A stretch of DNA of 64,000 nucleotides from CAUZJF01 sp965248605 (GCA_965248605.1 CBDFJV010000007.1:2976001-3040000), one strand, 5' to 3'; positions 8,010 to 17,111 are shown, counted from the stretch's first letter. A program made the numbers and translations. Notes: generated by a model not told the origin, from the sequence alone.

Positions 8010-9695
8010 ATGAAGGTGACCGGCTCCGAACTGATCGCTCGCGCCTTGAGGCTGGAAGGCATCGAGGACGTCTTCGCGTTGGCGGGCGACCACACGTTAC
8101 CGCTCATGGACCACCTGGCTCGAGGCGGGTTCCACTTTATCGACACAAGACACGAGCAGGCCGCGGTCGACATGGCCAACGCCTACGGTCGCATCACGGG
8201 CAGGCCTGGAGTCTCGATGTTCACGACGCCCGGACACGCCAACGCGATTCCGGGGCTGACGCTGGCCCACCACATGGACTCACCGCTGATCAATATTTCA
8301 GGCTGTGCGGACCAGGATAGGTTGGGGCAGGGAGCTTCCCAGGAAATCGATCAGGTCGGGATGGCGGCGCCGGTGACCAAGGGCTCCTGGTTCATCGCCG
8401 ACCCGTATCGCATTCCGGAGTTCTTCGCCCGCGCCTTCAGGACCGCGTTGTCGGGCAGTCGTGGCCCGGTACATCTCACGATTCCGACGGATGTGCAGCG
8501 GGCCGAAGTCGAAGAGAGCGACGTCCGCTTTTACGCGCCCGAGGAGTACCGGCCCGCCGGCGGAAGCCAGGGGGACCCGGCCAAGGTCCGGGACGCGATC
8601 GAGCTGTTGAACCGAGCGAAGCGGCCGATCATAGTCGCCGGCAACGGTGCTCACTCGGCGGAGCAGGCCGACCTCGAGCGCCTCATCGAGACCACGGGCA
8701 TCCCGCTGTTCACCGAGATGGCAGCGAGAGGCGTAGTTCCCGACTCTCACTCGCTATGCTTCGGTCTTGCCGATGGACGCGCCAATCCTGTCGCTCTCAG
8801 CCTGAAGGAGGCCGATGCTGTACTGCTGCTCGGCAAGAAGGTCGACTTTCTGATCGCGTTCGGGGGCCCGCCAGCCTTCGACCCGGACGTCCGCATCATT
8901 CAGGTCGACTCGTCGTTCGAGCAGATCGGCCTTGCGCGCGGCGTAGACGTTGGGATCGTCGGCGACCCTAGCGCGGTGCTGAAGCAGCTGGCCGACGAGG
9001 CGGAGAAGCACAGCTGGGCGAAACATCCCATGCTGGATGACCTGCGGTCGCGGCAGGCCGATCTCGAACGCGACCTTGACGGCCGGACGGCGGCCCCGGG
9101 CATCCACACCATGGAAGTCCACAAGGCCCTGCGTCGAGTCATGGGCGAGAACGACGCCCTGGTCTTCGAAGGCAGTGACTTCGCCTTCTACGGCGCCCCT
9201 TACTATCCGAGCCAGAAGCCCAGGCGATGGTTCACCAATGGAACCCTGGGCATGCTAGGGTGGGCAGTGCCATTCGGCATCGGCGTCCAAGTGGCCCTGC
9301 CGGATTCGAAGGTTGCTGTCCTCTCCGGCGACGGCGGCTTTGGCTTCAACGGCATGGAGATCGATACGGCCGTGCGACACAACATCCCTGTAGTCATTGT
9401 GATCGGGAACGACAGTGTCTGGGGCATCGACTACCACCAGCAGGTCCAGCTCTTCGGCAAGACGGTGGCGACGGAGCTGCTACCCAATACTCGCTACGAC
9501 AAAGTGGCGGAGGCTTTAGGGGCCCACGGCGAGTACGTGGAAAGCGCCGCCGAGATTCCCGGCGCGCTCGAACGCGCCTTCGCGTCAGGAAAGCCGGCAG
9601 TCGTGAACGTCCGCACCGAACCATCGCCCAGTCCACTCACGGAGTGGATCATCCAACAGAAGGGGCTCCAGGGCGGCGCGAAGCGCGACTCCTGA
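8010..9695 (+). CDS. Thiamine pyrophosphate-dependent enzyme (acetolactate synthase-like)
   Basis: 561-residue enzyme with the three-domain layout of acetolactate synthase/benzoylformate decarboxylase relatives. The N-terminal PYR domain has the catalytic glutamate E49 in DTRHEQAAVDMANAYGR. A central Rossmann-like domain follows, then a C-terminal PP domain with the TPP/Mg motif GDGGFGFNG ... GNDSVWG. ATG 8010 is preferred over ATG 8004 because GGAGG at 7998-8002 is seven bases from the former and one from the latter. No acetolactate-synthase small subunit lies nearby, so a decarboxylase or lyase on another 2-oxo acid is equally likely. Confidence 0.88.
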   Translation: MKVTGSELIARALRLEGIEDVFALAGDHTLPLMDHLARGGFHFIDTRHEQAAVDMANAYGRITGRPGVSMFTTPGHANAIPGLTLAHHMDSPLINISGCADQDRLGQGASQEIDQVGMAAPVTKGSWFIADPYRIPEFFARAFRTALSGSRGPVHLTIPTDVQRAEVEESDVRFYAPEEYRPAGGSQGDPAKVRDAIELLNRAKRPIIVAGNGAHSAEQADLERLIETTGIPLFTEMAARGVVPDSHSLCFGLADGRANPVALSLKEADAVLLLGKKVDFLIAFGGPPAFDPDVRIIQVDSSFEQIGLARGVDVGIVGDPSAVLKQLADEAEKHSWAKHPMLDDLRSRQADLERDLDGRTAAPGIHTMEVHKALRRVMGENDALVFEGSDFAFYGAPYYPSQKPRRWFTNGTLGMLGWAVPFGIGVQVALPDSKVAVLSGDGGFGFNGMEIDTAVRHNIPVVIVIGNDSVWGIDYHQQVQLFGKTVATELLPNTRYDKVAEALGAHGEYVESAAEIPGALERAFASGKPAVVNVRTEPSPSPLTEWIIQQKGLQGGAKRDS

Positions 9696-9706
9696 GGCAC
9701 GGGGCA

Positions 9707-10060
9707 TTAGTCAGATTTGGAGTTGGATATGGAAGACAGCGAAACGTTGGGCTTTGTTTCAAGGGCAATAGCCATACTCGCGATCGAACGCAACGTCAGG
9801 TTGGGAGGGGCATTGAAGATCTGAGCGACGCGGGCTCTGGACACACCCATCTTGTCCGCGAGCTCCGAGCGAGTCATTGACCGCAGTTCCATAATACGGG
9901 TTGCTTGTTCTACGACTCCTATCGCCAGCGCTTCAGCCACGAAATCAGCATCCGCTTCGTATTCAGCAATCGTGCTGTCCAACAGGCCCAGACCCTCTGC
10001 TGAAACCTTCTCTGGCGCGTCCTCGTAGGCTTGGATAGCGGAATCTGCCATCCTGGTCAC
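9707..10060 (-). CDS. HigA-like XRE-family antitoxin
   Basis: 117 residues. The C-terminal half contains a Cro/C1-type helix-turn-helix (MTRSELADKMGVSRARVAQI). It is the second gene of a two-gene operon: its ATG overlaps the stop of the upstream toxin-like gene by four bases. Toxin-first order is typical of HigBA systems. The protein would neutralise the toxin and repress the operon. The N-terminal half is long for an antitoxin of this type. Confidence 0.75.
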   Translation of the reverse strand: MTRMADSAIQAYEDAPEKVSAEGLGLLDSTIAEYEADADFVAEALAIGVVEQATRIMELRSMTRSELADKMGVSRARVAQIFNAPPNLTLRSIASMAIALETKPNVSLSSISNSKSD

Positions 10061-10437
10061 GCTCCTATCTCTTTCCGATACTGGGCCATCATTCGCTCCG
10101 CCCGCTGAACCTCGTTCCGGACCATCGACGATGAAGGCTTCCGCGAGCCGTGTGTGAGAATTGTCTGACCTCCGGGGTTGTAGAAGTAGTAAACGCGATC
10201 AGCCTGCCTCGTCTTGAACTCAAATATGTTTTCGCTGAGCTTTCTAGACCGACGCTCGTTTGTGATTGGTCCATGATCCGCGTGCATCCGGAGTAGAGCG
10301 AGAAGCGACTTGCGGGATGGTTCTGCCATTTCGGCGATGAAGTCCATAACCGGGCAATCTTCTACAGTTTCGTCCGAAGAAATGTCGACGGCGAAGATCC
10401 TGAACCGCGAGCCTTCAATGAGTAGGACCTGTTTCAT
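10057..10437 (-). CDS. HigB/RelE-like toxin (Gp49-like)
   Basis: 126 residues with the pattern of phage-derived Gp49-like/HigB proteins: the central KLSENIFEFKTRQADRVYYF and the later TILTHGSRKPSSS are the usual beta-strand landmarks. Family members are ribosome-dependent mRNA interferases. It precedes the HTH antitoxin gene and overlaps it by four bases. An AT-rich palindrome abuts the start codon. Confidence 0.75.
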   Translation of the reverse strand: MKQVLLIEGSRFRIFAVDISSDETVEDCPVMDFIAEMAEPSRKSLLALLRMHADHGPITNERRSRKLSENIFEFKTRQADRVYYFYNPGGQTILTHGSRKPSSSMVRNEVQRAERMMAQYRKEIGA

Positions 10438-10455
10438 GTTAACATATAACTTAAC
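10438..10455. promoter_or_regulatory. Candidate operator/-10 region of the toxin-antitoxin operon
   Basis: An 18-base imperfect palindrome (GTTAACATATAACTTAAC, 14 of 18 positions symmetric) lies directly upstream of the toxin start and includes a TATA-like core. Such sites usually bind the HTH antitoxin. The abutting start codon suggests a leaderless or very short-leader transcript. This is inferred from symmetry and position. Confidence 0.45.
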
Positions 10456-10479
10456 TGGTGCTCAAATCCGCGACTTTGC

Positions 10480-11982
10480 TCAGCTATTGGGCGGTGCCGA
10501 TCGGATCTGTGAAGATGCCTCCGTTGACCACGCCCTGCCGTAGTCGGCGTATCCCGTAGTCCCTACCGTGGACAAGGCGATTTCCTGCCGGTAGACTCTC
10601 GACGCGACCCTACGTTCAGCCTCGTGGACTTCGGTCGTCCACTCAGGAATGCGTTCTGGCCCTCTGGCGAGCGCCTCTTCCAAAACACGCCCATCCATCG
10701 CGTCGCCGCCAGGCAGGCCTAGTATGCTCAGCACCGTCGGCGCGACGTCGACGTTTCCCGTAGGGTTGGCGACACGGGCACCTCGTTTGAAGCTCGGCCC
10801 CCGGGCGAAGAGGACGTTGTTCACCTCTTGCCTGCTCATGGAACCGTGATCGCCGGCGTAGGCGTTTGTACTTGCGACGTGTCCCGCGTAGTCTGCCGTG
10901 CTGGGCTCCGAGTCCCATGCGAAGGACATGGCAAGATCGGGCGCCCGCGGTCCATCGGCACCCACCAGCGCCGTCGGAAGGACGCCCTCGATCGGGCCGA
11001 TGGCAGTCGCCCCGACGATGGCGCCGCACCACGGTTGTCCCATAAGCCACTTGGCGAGACGGTCTGTCGTCGCCGGGTCCCGTTCGTGGACGTAGAAGAG
11101 CACGGCCCCGCCGTTCGGCACTACGGTAACGCCTCCTGGCTCTCCTCTGTTCGGGAAGCCCGCTTGCCGGACGGCGGTCCTAATGTCGATGGTCGAGGAG
11201 ACCGTCGAGTAGCCATGATCCGACAGAACGATCAGGTCGGTTTCGGCCGTCCGGTCGGTGCTGTCCAGCCAGTCCAGCAGTCTGCCGAACTGCTCGTCCG
11301 ACTGCCGCAGCGAATCCTCGGCTTGCGGGGAGCCAACACCGGCCGGGTGCTGGGCGGCGTCAGGCTGGCTACACCACAACACTGACACCGCCGACTCTCT
11401 CTCCTCCAGAACGTACTGGGTGAGCACGTCGATTGCCCTGCCCATCAACTCGGAGACCGGCATGTCGCGCAGCCCTTCGTCGATGTCAGGACCCGCCGGC
11501 CAGGGGCCGAATCGGGAAACGATCTCGCCATGAAGGGCGCCGGGCATCGTGAACTTGAAGTGTATCGACGCTCCGCCGACTCGCTCAGCATGTGGGTTCT
11601 GCATGAACGTCCCACCCCTGCCCCCGATGCTCACCGAGACCAGCTCACGCCTGTTGGCGGCCAGGATCTCGCCGAGCGTCGGTGCGAGCAGGATCTGCCC
11701 GGTCTTTTCGGCCACCTCAGTCAGGTCCTCGCGTTTGAGGGTGATCGGCCGCATCGGGTCCAGCTCGCGGACGACGATGTTGTTCGCGGCGAGCCCGTGC
11801 CTCCCGGGATAGCACCCGGTGTGGATGCTGGCGAGGTTGACCCTGGTCATCGTTGGGAACACCGAGTGGTGGTTCTCGAACACCACGCCTTCGGCGGCCA
11901 TCGCGGAAAGGTTGGGCATGCGCGCCGGCGTTACCTGCGCGGGCTGAAGCCCGTCGAATCCGACGATAATGACCGAGCTCAT
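10480..11982 (-). CDS. Type I phosphodiesterase/nucleotide pyrophosphatase family protein
   Basis: 500 residues of the alkaline phosphatase superfamily. IIVGFDGLQP carries the first metal-binding aspartate. The nucleophilic threonine is in FPTMTRVNLASIHTG. LIVLSDHGYSTV and GDHGSMS supply the other metal-binding Asp/His residues. It should hydrolyse phosphodiester or phosphonate bonds; the substrate is unknown. No signal peptide is apparent. It is divergent from the phytanoyl-CoA dioxygenase gene, with tandem repeats in the gap. Confidence 0.85.
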   Translation of the reverse strand: MSSVIIVGFDGLQPAQVTPARMPNLSAMAAEGVVFENHHSVFPTMTRVNLASIHTGCYPGRHGLAANNIVVRELDPMRPITLKREDLTEVAEKTGQILLAPTLGEILAANRRELVSVSIGGRGGTFMQNPHAERVGGASIHFKFTMPGALHGEIVSRFGPWPAGPDIDEGLRDMPVSELMGRAIDVLTQYVLEERESAVSVLWCSQPDAAQHPAGVGSPQAEDSLRQSDEQFGRLLDWLDSTDRTAETDLIVLSDHGYSTVSSTIDIRTAVRQAGFPNRGEPGGVTVVPNGGAVLFYVHERDPATTDRLAKWLMGQPWCGAIVGATAIGPIEGVLPTALVGADGPRAPDLAMSFAWDSEPSTADYAGHVASTNAYAGDHGSMSRQEVNNVLFARGPSFKRGARVANPTGNVDVAPTVLSILGLPGGDAMDGRVLEEALARGPERIPEWTTEVHEAERRVASRVYRQEIALSTVGTTGYADYGRAWSTEASSQIRSAPPNS

Positions 11983-12081
11983 AGTGCCTCAGGTCCTATC
12001 CAGTTCCGGTTTCGATTGGGATCGCGGTTTGAACGTTACTGCCGGTCATGTCTTGAGGACTGTTTCATCCTGAAGCCCTGT

Positions 12082-12171
12082 GATGTGTATTTCACCGAGT
12101 TGGATTAAAATACACCGATAGCGTAAGATGTGTATTTCACCGAGTTGGATTAAAATACACCGATAGCGTAA
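12082..12171. repeat. Two exact tandem 45-bp copies with an internal inverted repeat
   Basis: Positions 12082-12126 and 12127-12171 are identical. Each unit contains TGTATTT ... AAATACA arms about 15 bases apart. The array lies in the divergent gap between the phosphodiesterase and dioxygenase genes, 36 bases before the latter's start, so it may hold regulator binding sites. Confidence 0.8.
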
Positions 12172-12207
12172 CAAGAGCCAGCAAGGGATGAAGGAGGACA
12201 TCAGGGC

Positions 12208-13068
12208 ATGGGGACTCTTACAAAGCCAGCGTTCGACGAGTACGCGGCAGCCGAGTACGACGGTCGTCTGTATTCTTCGGACAACGTCGCAACCGGCGTC
12301 GAGTCGCTCGACGACGTCACCGATGAGCTCGTTGACTACTACCGCGAGAACGGGTTCCTGGTCGTCCAGAACGCCTTTACCCAAACTGAGGTCAGCGACG
12401 CCCTGAGCGGCTTGATGGACCTGATCGACGGGAAACGTCCGGACTTCACGGAGGTCCAGTTCGAGCAGAGTCTGGCCGACGAGCTGGCCTCCATGAGCGT
12501 CGAGAACCGGCGAGATTCGGTCCGCAAGCTCAAGGACTTCGTCGACTTCGAACCGCGCCTCAGAGTCATGTCGGAGAAGCCGGACTTTTTGAAGGTAGTG
12601 GCCCGGCTGCTCGGCTCCAAAACAGAGCTCTTCGCCAACCAGGCCCTCATCAAGCCGCCCCGAATCGGGCGCGAGAAGCCCTGGCACCAGGACCACGCCT
12701 TCTTCAACGTTCCGATGGGCACACCTATCGTCGGGTGCTGGATCGCCCTGGACCGCGCGACTTTCGAAAACGGCTGTATGCACGTGAAACCTGGTACCCA
12801 CGTCGAGGGACCCAAGGTCCACTTCAAGCAGCGCGATTGGCAGATATGCGATGCGCATCTCAACCTCGACCGGGACGCAGCCGTTCCGTTGGAGCCCGGA
12901 GGCCTTTTGTTCTTTGACGGCCTCATGCACCATGGGACGCCCGCCAACCGAACGTCGCGACGCAGGCGGGCTGCGCAGTTTCACTATGTTCCCGAAGGCA
13001 CCCCTCGCATCGAGGACGAAGAGCGCATGGCTGTGTTCGGCAGCGAGGGAAAAAACGTCACCTGCTAG
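12208..13068 (+). CDS. Phytanoyl-CoA dioxygenase family protein
   Basis: 286-residue Fe(II)/2-oxoglutarate-dependent oxygenase of the PhyH family. The iron-binding H-x-D is in PWHQDHAFF (about residue 154), and the distal His is in LMHHGTPANRTS, followed by arginines for 2-oxoglutarate. Family members hydroxylate acyl-CoA or small secondary-metabolite substrates. The start is fixed by AAGGAGG shortly upstream. Two 45-bp repeats lie just upstream and may regulate it. The substrate cannot be inferred. Confidence 0.9.
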   Translation: MGTLTKPAFDEYAAAEYDGRLYSSDNVATGVESLDDVTDELVDYYRENGFLVVQNAFTQTEVSDALSGLMDLIDGKRPDFTEVQFEQSLADELASMSVENRRDSVRKLKDFVDFEPRLRVMSEKPDFLKVVARLLGSKTELFANQALIKPPRIGREKPWHQDHAFFNVPMGTPIVGCWIALDRATFENGCMHVKPGTHVEGPKVHFKQRDWQICDAHLNLDRDAAVPLEPGGLLFFDGLMHHGTPANRTSRRRRAAQFHYVPEGTPRIEDEERMAVFGSEGKNVTC

Positions 13069-13144
13069 GAATTCAGAGAGCACCCGTTCGGGCTCGCCCC
13101 CTAACTGCGCAGACATTTGAAAGTCAACCGAACGATCGATAGTC

Positions 13145-13782
13145 ATGGCCGTACCTAAAGACAAAACGGCGCTGTTGGAGGCGATCGGAGAGAACTATCA
13201 GAAGCTTCGCGCAGATTTATGAAGATATCCCTGATGAATTGACGCGCATCGTCGAGCTCGCCGGTCACAAAAAGGAAACCCAGATGTCCGTTTGTGACCT
13301 CGTAGGCTACTTGGTTGGTTGGGGCCAGCTCGTACTCAAGTGGCATCGGCGGCGAGACGGAGGTCATGGTGTTGATTTCCCCGAAACGGGATATAAATGG
13401 ACGGAACTAGTAGACCGAAATCTTTGAAATGAGGGGTAGCCGAGATTGGCGTGCTACGACGACAGGGCGGGTTTCAAACCCGCCCCTACCAAGCCGTAAC
13501 CTCAGAACCCTTCAATACTAGGATGTTGGACCACTAGGTTCACTCGCTCAGAAGTTTTACAGTGACTACAATGCGTACGATTTCAGAACGCTTCTAAACA
13601 AGCTCGATGTCACGAAAGAAAAGATCATCTCCCTGGTGGAAAGCAAAGACAACGAAGAACTCTACGGACCGCACTGGTATCGAAACGCCACCATGGGTCA
13701 TATGGTTCAGTTGAACACAGCGGCTCCATACAAGAACGCACGAGCCCGAGTTCGAAAGTGGAAGAGGTCACGACAACTATAG
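13145..13782 (+). pseudogene. Broken ClbS/DfsB-family (DUF1706) gene
   Basis: Three pieces of one gene are recognisable: MAVPKDKTALLEAIGENY from 13145; after a frameshift near 13200, IPDELTRIVELAGHKKET through FPETGYKWTEL; and from about 13547 KFYSDYNAYDFRTLL ... ELYGPHWYRNATMGHMVQLN to the stop at 13782. Together they match the ClbS/DfsB four-helix family, whose ClbS member protects against colibactin. About 115 noncoding bases containing a perfect palindrome interrupt it at 13430-13546. Two independent lesions make it non-functional as read. Confidence 0.8.
13465..13485. repeat. Perfect palindrome (GGGCGGGTTT-C-AAACCCGCCC)
   Basis: 10-bp arms around one base, followed by CCTAC. It lies in the segment that interrupts the ClbS/DfsB pseudogene. 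It belongs to the group of GTAGGGGC-like palindromes seen at 19684, 23044 and 53674. Confidence 0.75.
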
Positions 13783-13824
13783 GGCAAAACGCTTGCGGCG
13801 CCTGCCGTCTGAGAGGTGAAGACC

Positions 13825-15213
13825 ATGTCGGATACCGACCTCGCACCCATCGCCCACATTATGCGCCGAGCCGGCTTCGGCGCTGGGCGCGCAGAGCTGG
13901 AGAGACTCGCCACTCGGGGCTACGAAGCTCTCGTCGAGGACCTTCTCCGTCCTGAGGAGTTTTCGGACGCCGATCCTGACGTCCTTTACAGGTGGTCGAA
14001 CGTGAACGGCCGGGACAGGTACCCTGGCAACTGGCTCTACCGCATGATGAACACCGGCCGGCCCCTCACTGAGAAGATGGCGCTTTTCTGGCATCACGTG
14101 TTCCCGACGGGCTCGGGAAAATCCGCCGAGTACGTCAGGGACCAGATCGAGATGTTCCGGCGCGTCGCCCTCTCGGACATGCGCACAATCCTGATCGAGC
14201 TGTCCGAAGATCCGGCGATGATCATGTGGCTCGACAACCAGGAGAACCACAAAGAGGAGCCTAACGAAAACTATGGGCGCGAACTGCTAGAGCTCTTCTC
14301 GATGGGTGTCGGCAACTATACGGAGGAAGACGTCAAAGCCGCGGCACGGGCCTTCACGGGTTGGAGCTTCCTCGATCCCGTCCTGGGCAGCGGCGTACGT
14401 GAGGGCAACTTCCCCAGCAAGTTCCTGTTCTTCGAAGACAACCACGACGAAACGCCCAAGAGGTTCCTCGGCGAGACGGGGCGCTTCAACGGCGAGGATA
14501 TCGTCGACATAATAGTTAGACAGCCGGCCTGCGCCCGCTTCATATCCCGGCACCTCTACACTTTCTTCGTCGCAGACGAGCCGCAGGTGGCGTCTTGGAA
14601 CGAGACTCCTCCGCGGGACCCGGAGGCCGTCGATACCCTGGTAAAGGCCTATTTCGAGTCAGACGGCGACATTCGGTCGGTGCTGCGGGTGCTCTTCAAC
14701 TCCGATTTCTTCAAACAGGCGACGTACGCCCGGGTGAAGAGTCCGGCCGAGCATGTAGCGGGAGTGCTCAAGCTGATGGGGACGTACACGCTGCCTGACC
14801 TGCGGAGGGGAGGTCCGGAGCAGAACATGGGACTCATGGGCCAGCAACTACAAAACCCCCTTACAGTCGAAGGGTGGCACACGGGACGGGACTGGATCGA
14901 CGGAGGCACGCTTAACGAGCGCGTGAACTACGCTGTCGAGCGGGTGAACGACACCGACGCTCCGGGCTTCAAAGATATCGTCGACCGCCTGGCCTCGCGC
15001 TCGCCGCTTGTGCCCGAGGAGTTCGTCGATCTGTCCCTCGAACTTGCGGGCCACGTTAACGTGGACGAGGAAACTCGTGGAGAGCTCATCGAACACGCCG
15101 AATCGGGCGGTGAGTTGAGGCTCGACGACGAGGCGACGCGCGAGGCCAATGAAGCTCGCGTATTGAGGATGCTACGACTCATCGTTTCGACCAAAGAGTA
15201 CCAATTTAACTAG
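13825..15213 (+). CDS. DUF1800 family protein
   Basis: 462 residues. IAHIMRRAGFGAGRAELERL at the N-terminus and MALFWHHVFPTG are typical of DUF1800, as are NYGRELLELFSMGVGNYTEEDV and FTGWSF further on. The function is unknown; family genes are usually paired with a DUF1501 gene. No DUF1501 gene follows here: an IS element begins 138 bases downstream. ATG 13825 is preferred to GTG 13816 because GAGAGG is eight bases upstream of it. No signal peptide is seen. Confidence 0.85.
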   Translation: MSDTDLAPIAHIMRRAGFGAGRAELERLATRGYEALVEDLLRPEEFSDADPDVLYRWSNVNGRDRYPGNWLYRMMNTGRPLTEKMALFWHHVFPTGSGKSAEYVRDQIEMFRRVALSDMRTILIELSEDPAMIMWLDNQENHKEEPNENYGRELLELFSMGVGNYTEEDVKAAARAFTGWSFLDPVLGSGVREGNFPSKFLFFEDNHDETPKRFLGETGRFNGEDIVDIIVRQPACARFISRHLYTFFVADEPQVASWNETPPRDPEAVDTLVKAYFESDGDIRSVLRVLFNSDFFKQATYARVKSPAEHVAGVLKLMGTYTLPDLRRGGPEQNMGLMGQQLQNPLTVEGWHTGRDWIDGGTLNERVNYAVERVNDTDAPGFKDIVDRLASRSPLVPEEFVDLSLELAGHVNVDEETRGELIEHAESGGELRLDDEATREANEARVLRMLRLIVSTKEYQFN

Positions 15214-15230
15214 AAGGGATTGGGGATTGG

Positions 15231-15276
15231 GGATTAGGGTTTAGGGGCTGGGGCCCCAACCCCTAGACCCTAATCC
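15231..15276. terminator. Long hairpin of CCCTAA-type repeat after DUF1800
   Basis: Arms of 23 bases (15231-15253 and 15254-15276), 21 of 23 complementary, made of GGATTAGGG/CCCTAATCC words. It begins 17 bases after the DUF1800 stop and could terminate transcription. Similar words occur at 17056-17092, 54866-54895 and 60190-60250. Confidence 0.55.
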
Positions 15277-15351
15277 CGAATGCCTAATCCCGAATGCCTA
15301 ATCCCTAATGCCTAACCCCTAATGCCTAACCCCTAATGCCTAACCCCTAAT
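15277..15351. repeat. Degenerate CCCTAATGCCTAA tandem repeats
   Basis: About seven degenerate units of CCTAATGCC/CCTAACCCC. The array is interrupted by IS1380 copy 1 and resumes after it at 17056, which shows that the IS inserted into a pre-existing repeat tract. Confidence 0.75.
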
Positions 15352-17055
15352 CCCGAATCCACCGAAGGACACCGATGGACGGCGTGAGGGCAGCGGAAGG
15401 GGGTGGGTGAGGGAGCTACAGGGGGGATGGCCTGGGGTCTTGGGGTAGATGGGAGGCCGGCGGCCGGTCTTCAGTCGCCGCACAGGGCCCCTAAGGCCCT
15501 ATGCGGGAGTTGCGATGCGCGGGAAGGCGAGAGGATACGCAGCAGGGGACTCTCGCGACCGGGGTGGCGCGAGATTGCGGGGACGTTGGGTCAGTTGCAG
15601 GCTGGCTGTCAGGCCGGGAACGGAATGGCTTGCAGCCGGGCCAAGGCGCGACTGAACTGGGTTTCCCAAGGCCAGCGCCGGGGGAGATGCAAAGTGAGGC
15701 GGCGCGCCGAGCGGGTGATCCGTCCCACCAGAGCGAAGACCCGCCGCCTGAGGGTCTTGGTGATCACGGTCCGCTCGCCCAGACCAATCCGCGCCGTCCA
15801 GCGGGCCAGGTTATGCGCCATCACCTGGACCGCCAGCCAGGCGCCGTTGGCGGCGAAGCGCGCCGACGGCATGTGGTTCAGCCCGACGCCGTACTTGAGG
15901 TCGCGTATGGCGTTCTCGACCTCGGCGTGGCGGCGATGATCGGCCTCCAGTTCCAGCGTCTCCCCATCGCGGTCGGTGATGAAGGCGTGATAGCTGTATC
16001 TGGCGAAGAGGGCGAGCTGGGAACCGGGCGTCGGCTTCACCCGCCGGACAATGAGCCGCACCGGCGCGGCGTCCGGCTTGGTCTGGAACGGGGTGTAAGT
16101 CGTCTCGGCGACATCGGCGGCGCCGTCCGTCCAGTAGGGAATGGGAGTCCAGTCCTCCTGTGGTATCGCCTCGATCAGGTCCCGCAGGCTGGCGCGCTGG
16201 CGGATGGTGATAGAGAAGCGGACATCCATTTCCCGGCAGGCGGCAACGACAGTGTGGGCGTAGAAGCCGCTGTCGGCCCGCACCGTGAGTTGTCCCCTGG
16301 CCCCGCCGTAGCGCACCCGCCCCACCGTCTCACGCAGGAAGTGGGCGGCGCCACGGGCGGTGTTGGCCCGGCCCTCGCGCAGCCGGGACATCAGCACCTC
16401 GCCGGTGCCGGCGGCAATGGCCAGCAGCGGGTGATAGCCGCGGGCGCCGGTATAGCCGTGGTGGCGCGCTCCCTCCTTGGCCAGTCCATAGGTCTCGCAG
16501 ATGGTCGAGTCCAGGTCGATGGTCAGGGGCGAGTCGCCGGGTCCGGCCCCAGCGGCCCAGGCCCGGGCCAACAACTGGCGGCTCACGCGGTCGAGTTGAC
16601 GGACATGCCCCCACCGGAAGCTGCGCAGGAAGGTCCCCAGGGTGGATGGCGCCTTGACCACGCAGCCTAGAACACCGACCGTCCCACCAGCGCGCAGCGC
16701 ATCGGCGTCGTCGATGCAGTCGCCGCCTGCCAGCGCGGAAGCGACCAGCGTCAGCATCTTGTCCCCAGTGTTCGCCCGTCCCGGCGCTCCGCCGAGGTCA
16801 AGGTGATGGTCGACGAGTTCCCGCAGGCCCAGGTGCCGGGCTAGGGTGGCCGGCAGGAGCAGGCCGGCATTGGCCACCAGGCGATGGTCGTCAAAGACGA
16901 TGCGGATACGGTCGGGTTTGTTCTGTGGCAGCATCTATTGGGTGCTCCTTGTTTCCGGGCGGGTTTCTGTTCCAAAATCATTATCCCAGATTCAGAGGAG
17001 CACCCGCTGGCTTCTTCAAGGGCTGTCCCCAAGGACGTCCTTCGGTGGATTCGGG
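15352..17055. mobile_element. IS1380-family insertion sequence, copy 1
   Basis: 1704 bp with perfect 19-bp terminal inverted repeats (CCCGAATCCACCGAAGGAC). It is flanked on both sides by CTAAT (15347-15351 and 17056-17060), a likely 5-bp target duplication, though the target is itself repetitive. It carries one minus-strand transposase gene. Compared with copy 2 (26136-27839) I noticed only four base differences, so the two are very recent relatives. Confidence 0.9.
15609..16934 (-). CDS. IS1380-family transposase (copy 1)
   Basis: 441-residue DDE transposase. The catalytic acidic residues appear to be D in TIDLDSTICETYG, D in TVRADSGFY and E in HRRHAEVENAIRDLKYG. KEGARHHGYTGARGYHPLLA is characteristic of the IS1380 group. 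It is intact and lies between perfect terminal repeats, so it is probably active or recently active. Long frames on the opposite strand are composition artefacts of the GC-rich codons. Confidence 0.92.
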   Translation of the reverse strand: MLPQNKPDRIRIVFDDHRLVANAGLLLPATLARHLGLRELVDHHLDLGGAPGRANTGDKMLTLVASALAGGDCIDDADALRAGGTVGVLGCVVKAPSTLGTFLRSFRWGHVRQLDRVSRQLLARAWAAGAGPGDSPLTIDLDSTICETYGLAKEGARHHGYTGARGYHPLLAIAAGTGEVLMSRLREGRANTARGAAHFLRETVGRVRYGGARGQLTVRADSGFYAHTVVAACREMDVRFSITIRQRASLRDLIEAIPQEDWTPIPYWTDGAADVAETTYTPFQTKPDAAPVRLIVRRVKPTPGSQLALFARYSYHAFITDRDGETLELEADHRRHAEVENAIRDLKYGVGLNHMPSARFAANGAWLAVQVMAHNLARWTARIGLGERTVITKTLRRRVFALVGRITRSARRLTLHLPRRWPWETQFSRALARLQAIPFPA

Positions 17056-17111
17056 CTAATGCCTAACCCCTAATGCCTAACCCCCAAACCCCATCCTCAA
17101 AGGAGATCGCC

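Noticed and set aside
12046..13164. 372-codon open frame on the minus strand
   Set aside because: It lies opposite the well-supported phytanoyl-CoA dioxygenase gene, runs through the 45-bp tandem repeat and has no recognisable motif; a composition artefact.
15501..16670. 389-codon plus-strand frame inside IS1380 copy 1 (and its twin at 26285-27454)
   Set aside because: Antisense to the intact transposase with low-complexity Gly/Arg/Pro-rich content; its conservation between copies follows from the transposase.
16884..17073. Small plus-strand frames at the right end of IS1380 copy 1
   Set aside because: They span the terminal repeat and flanking CCCTAA tract and have no ribosome binding site or motif.
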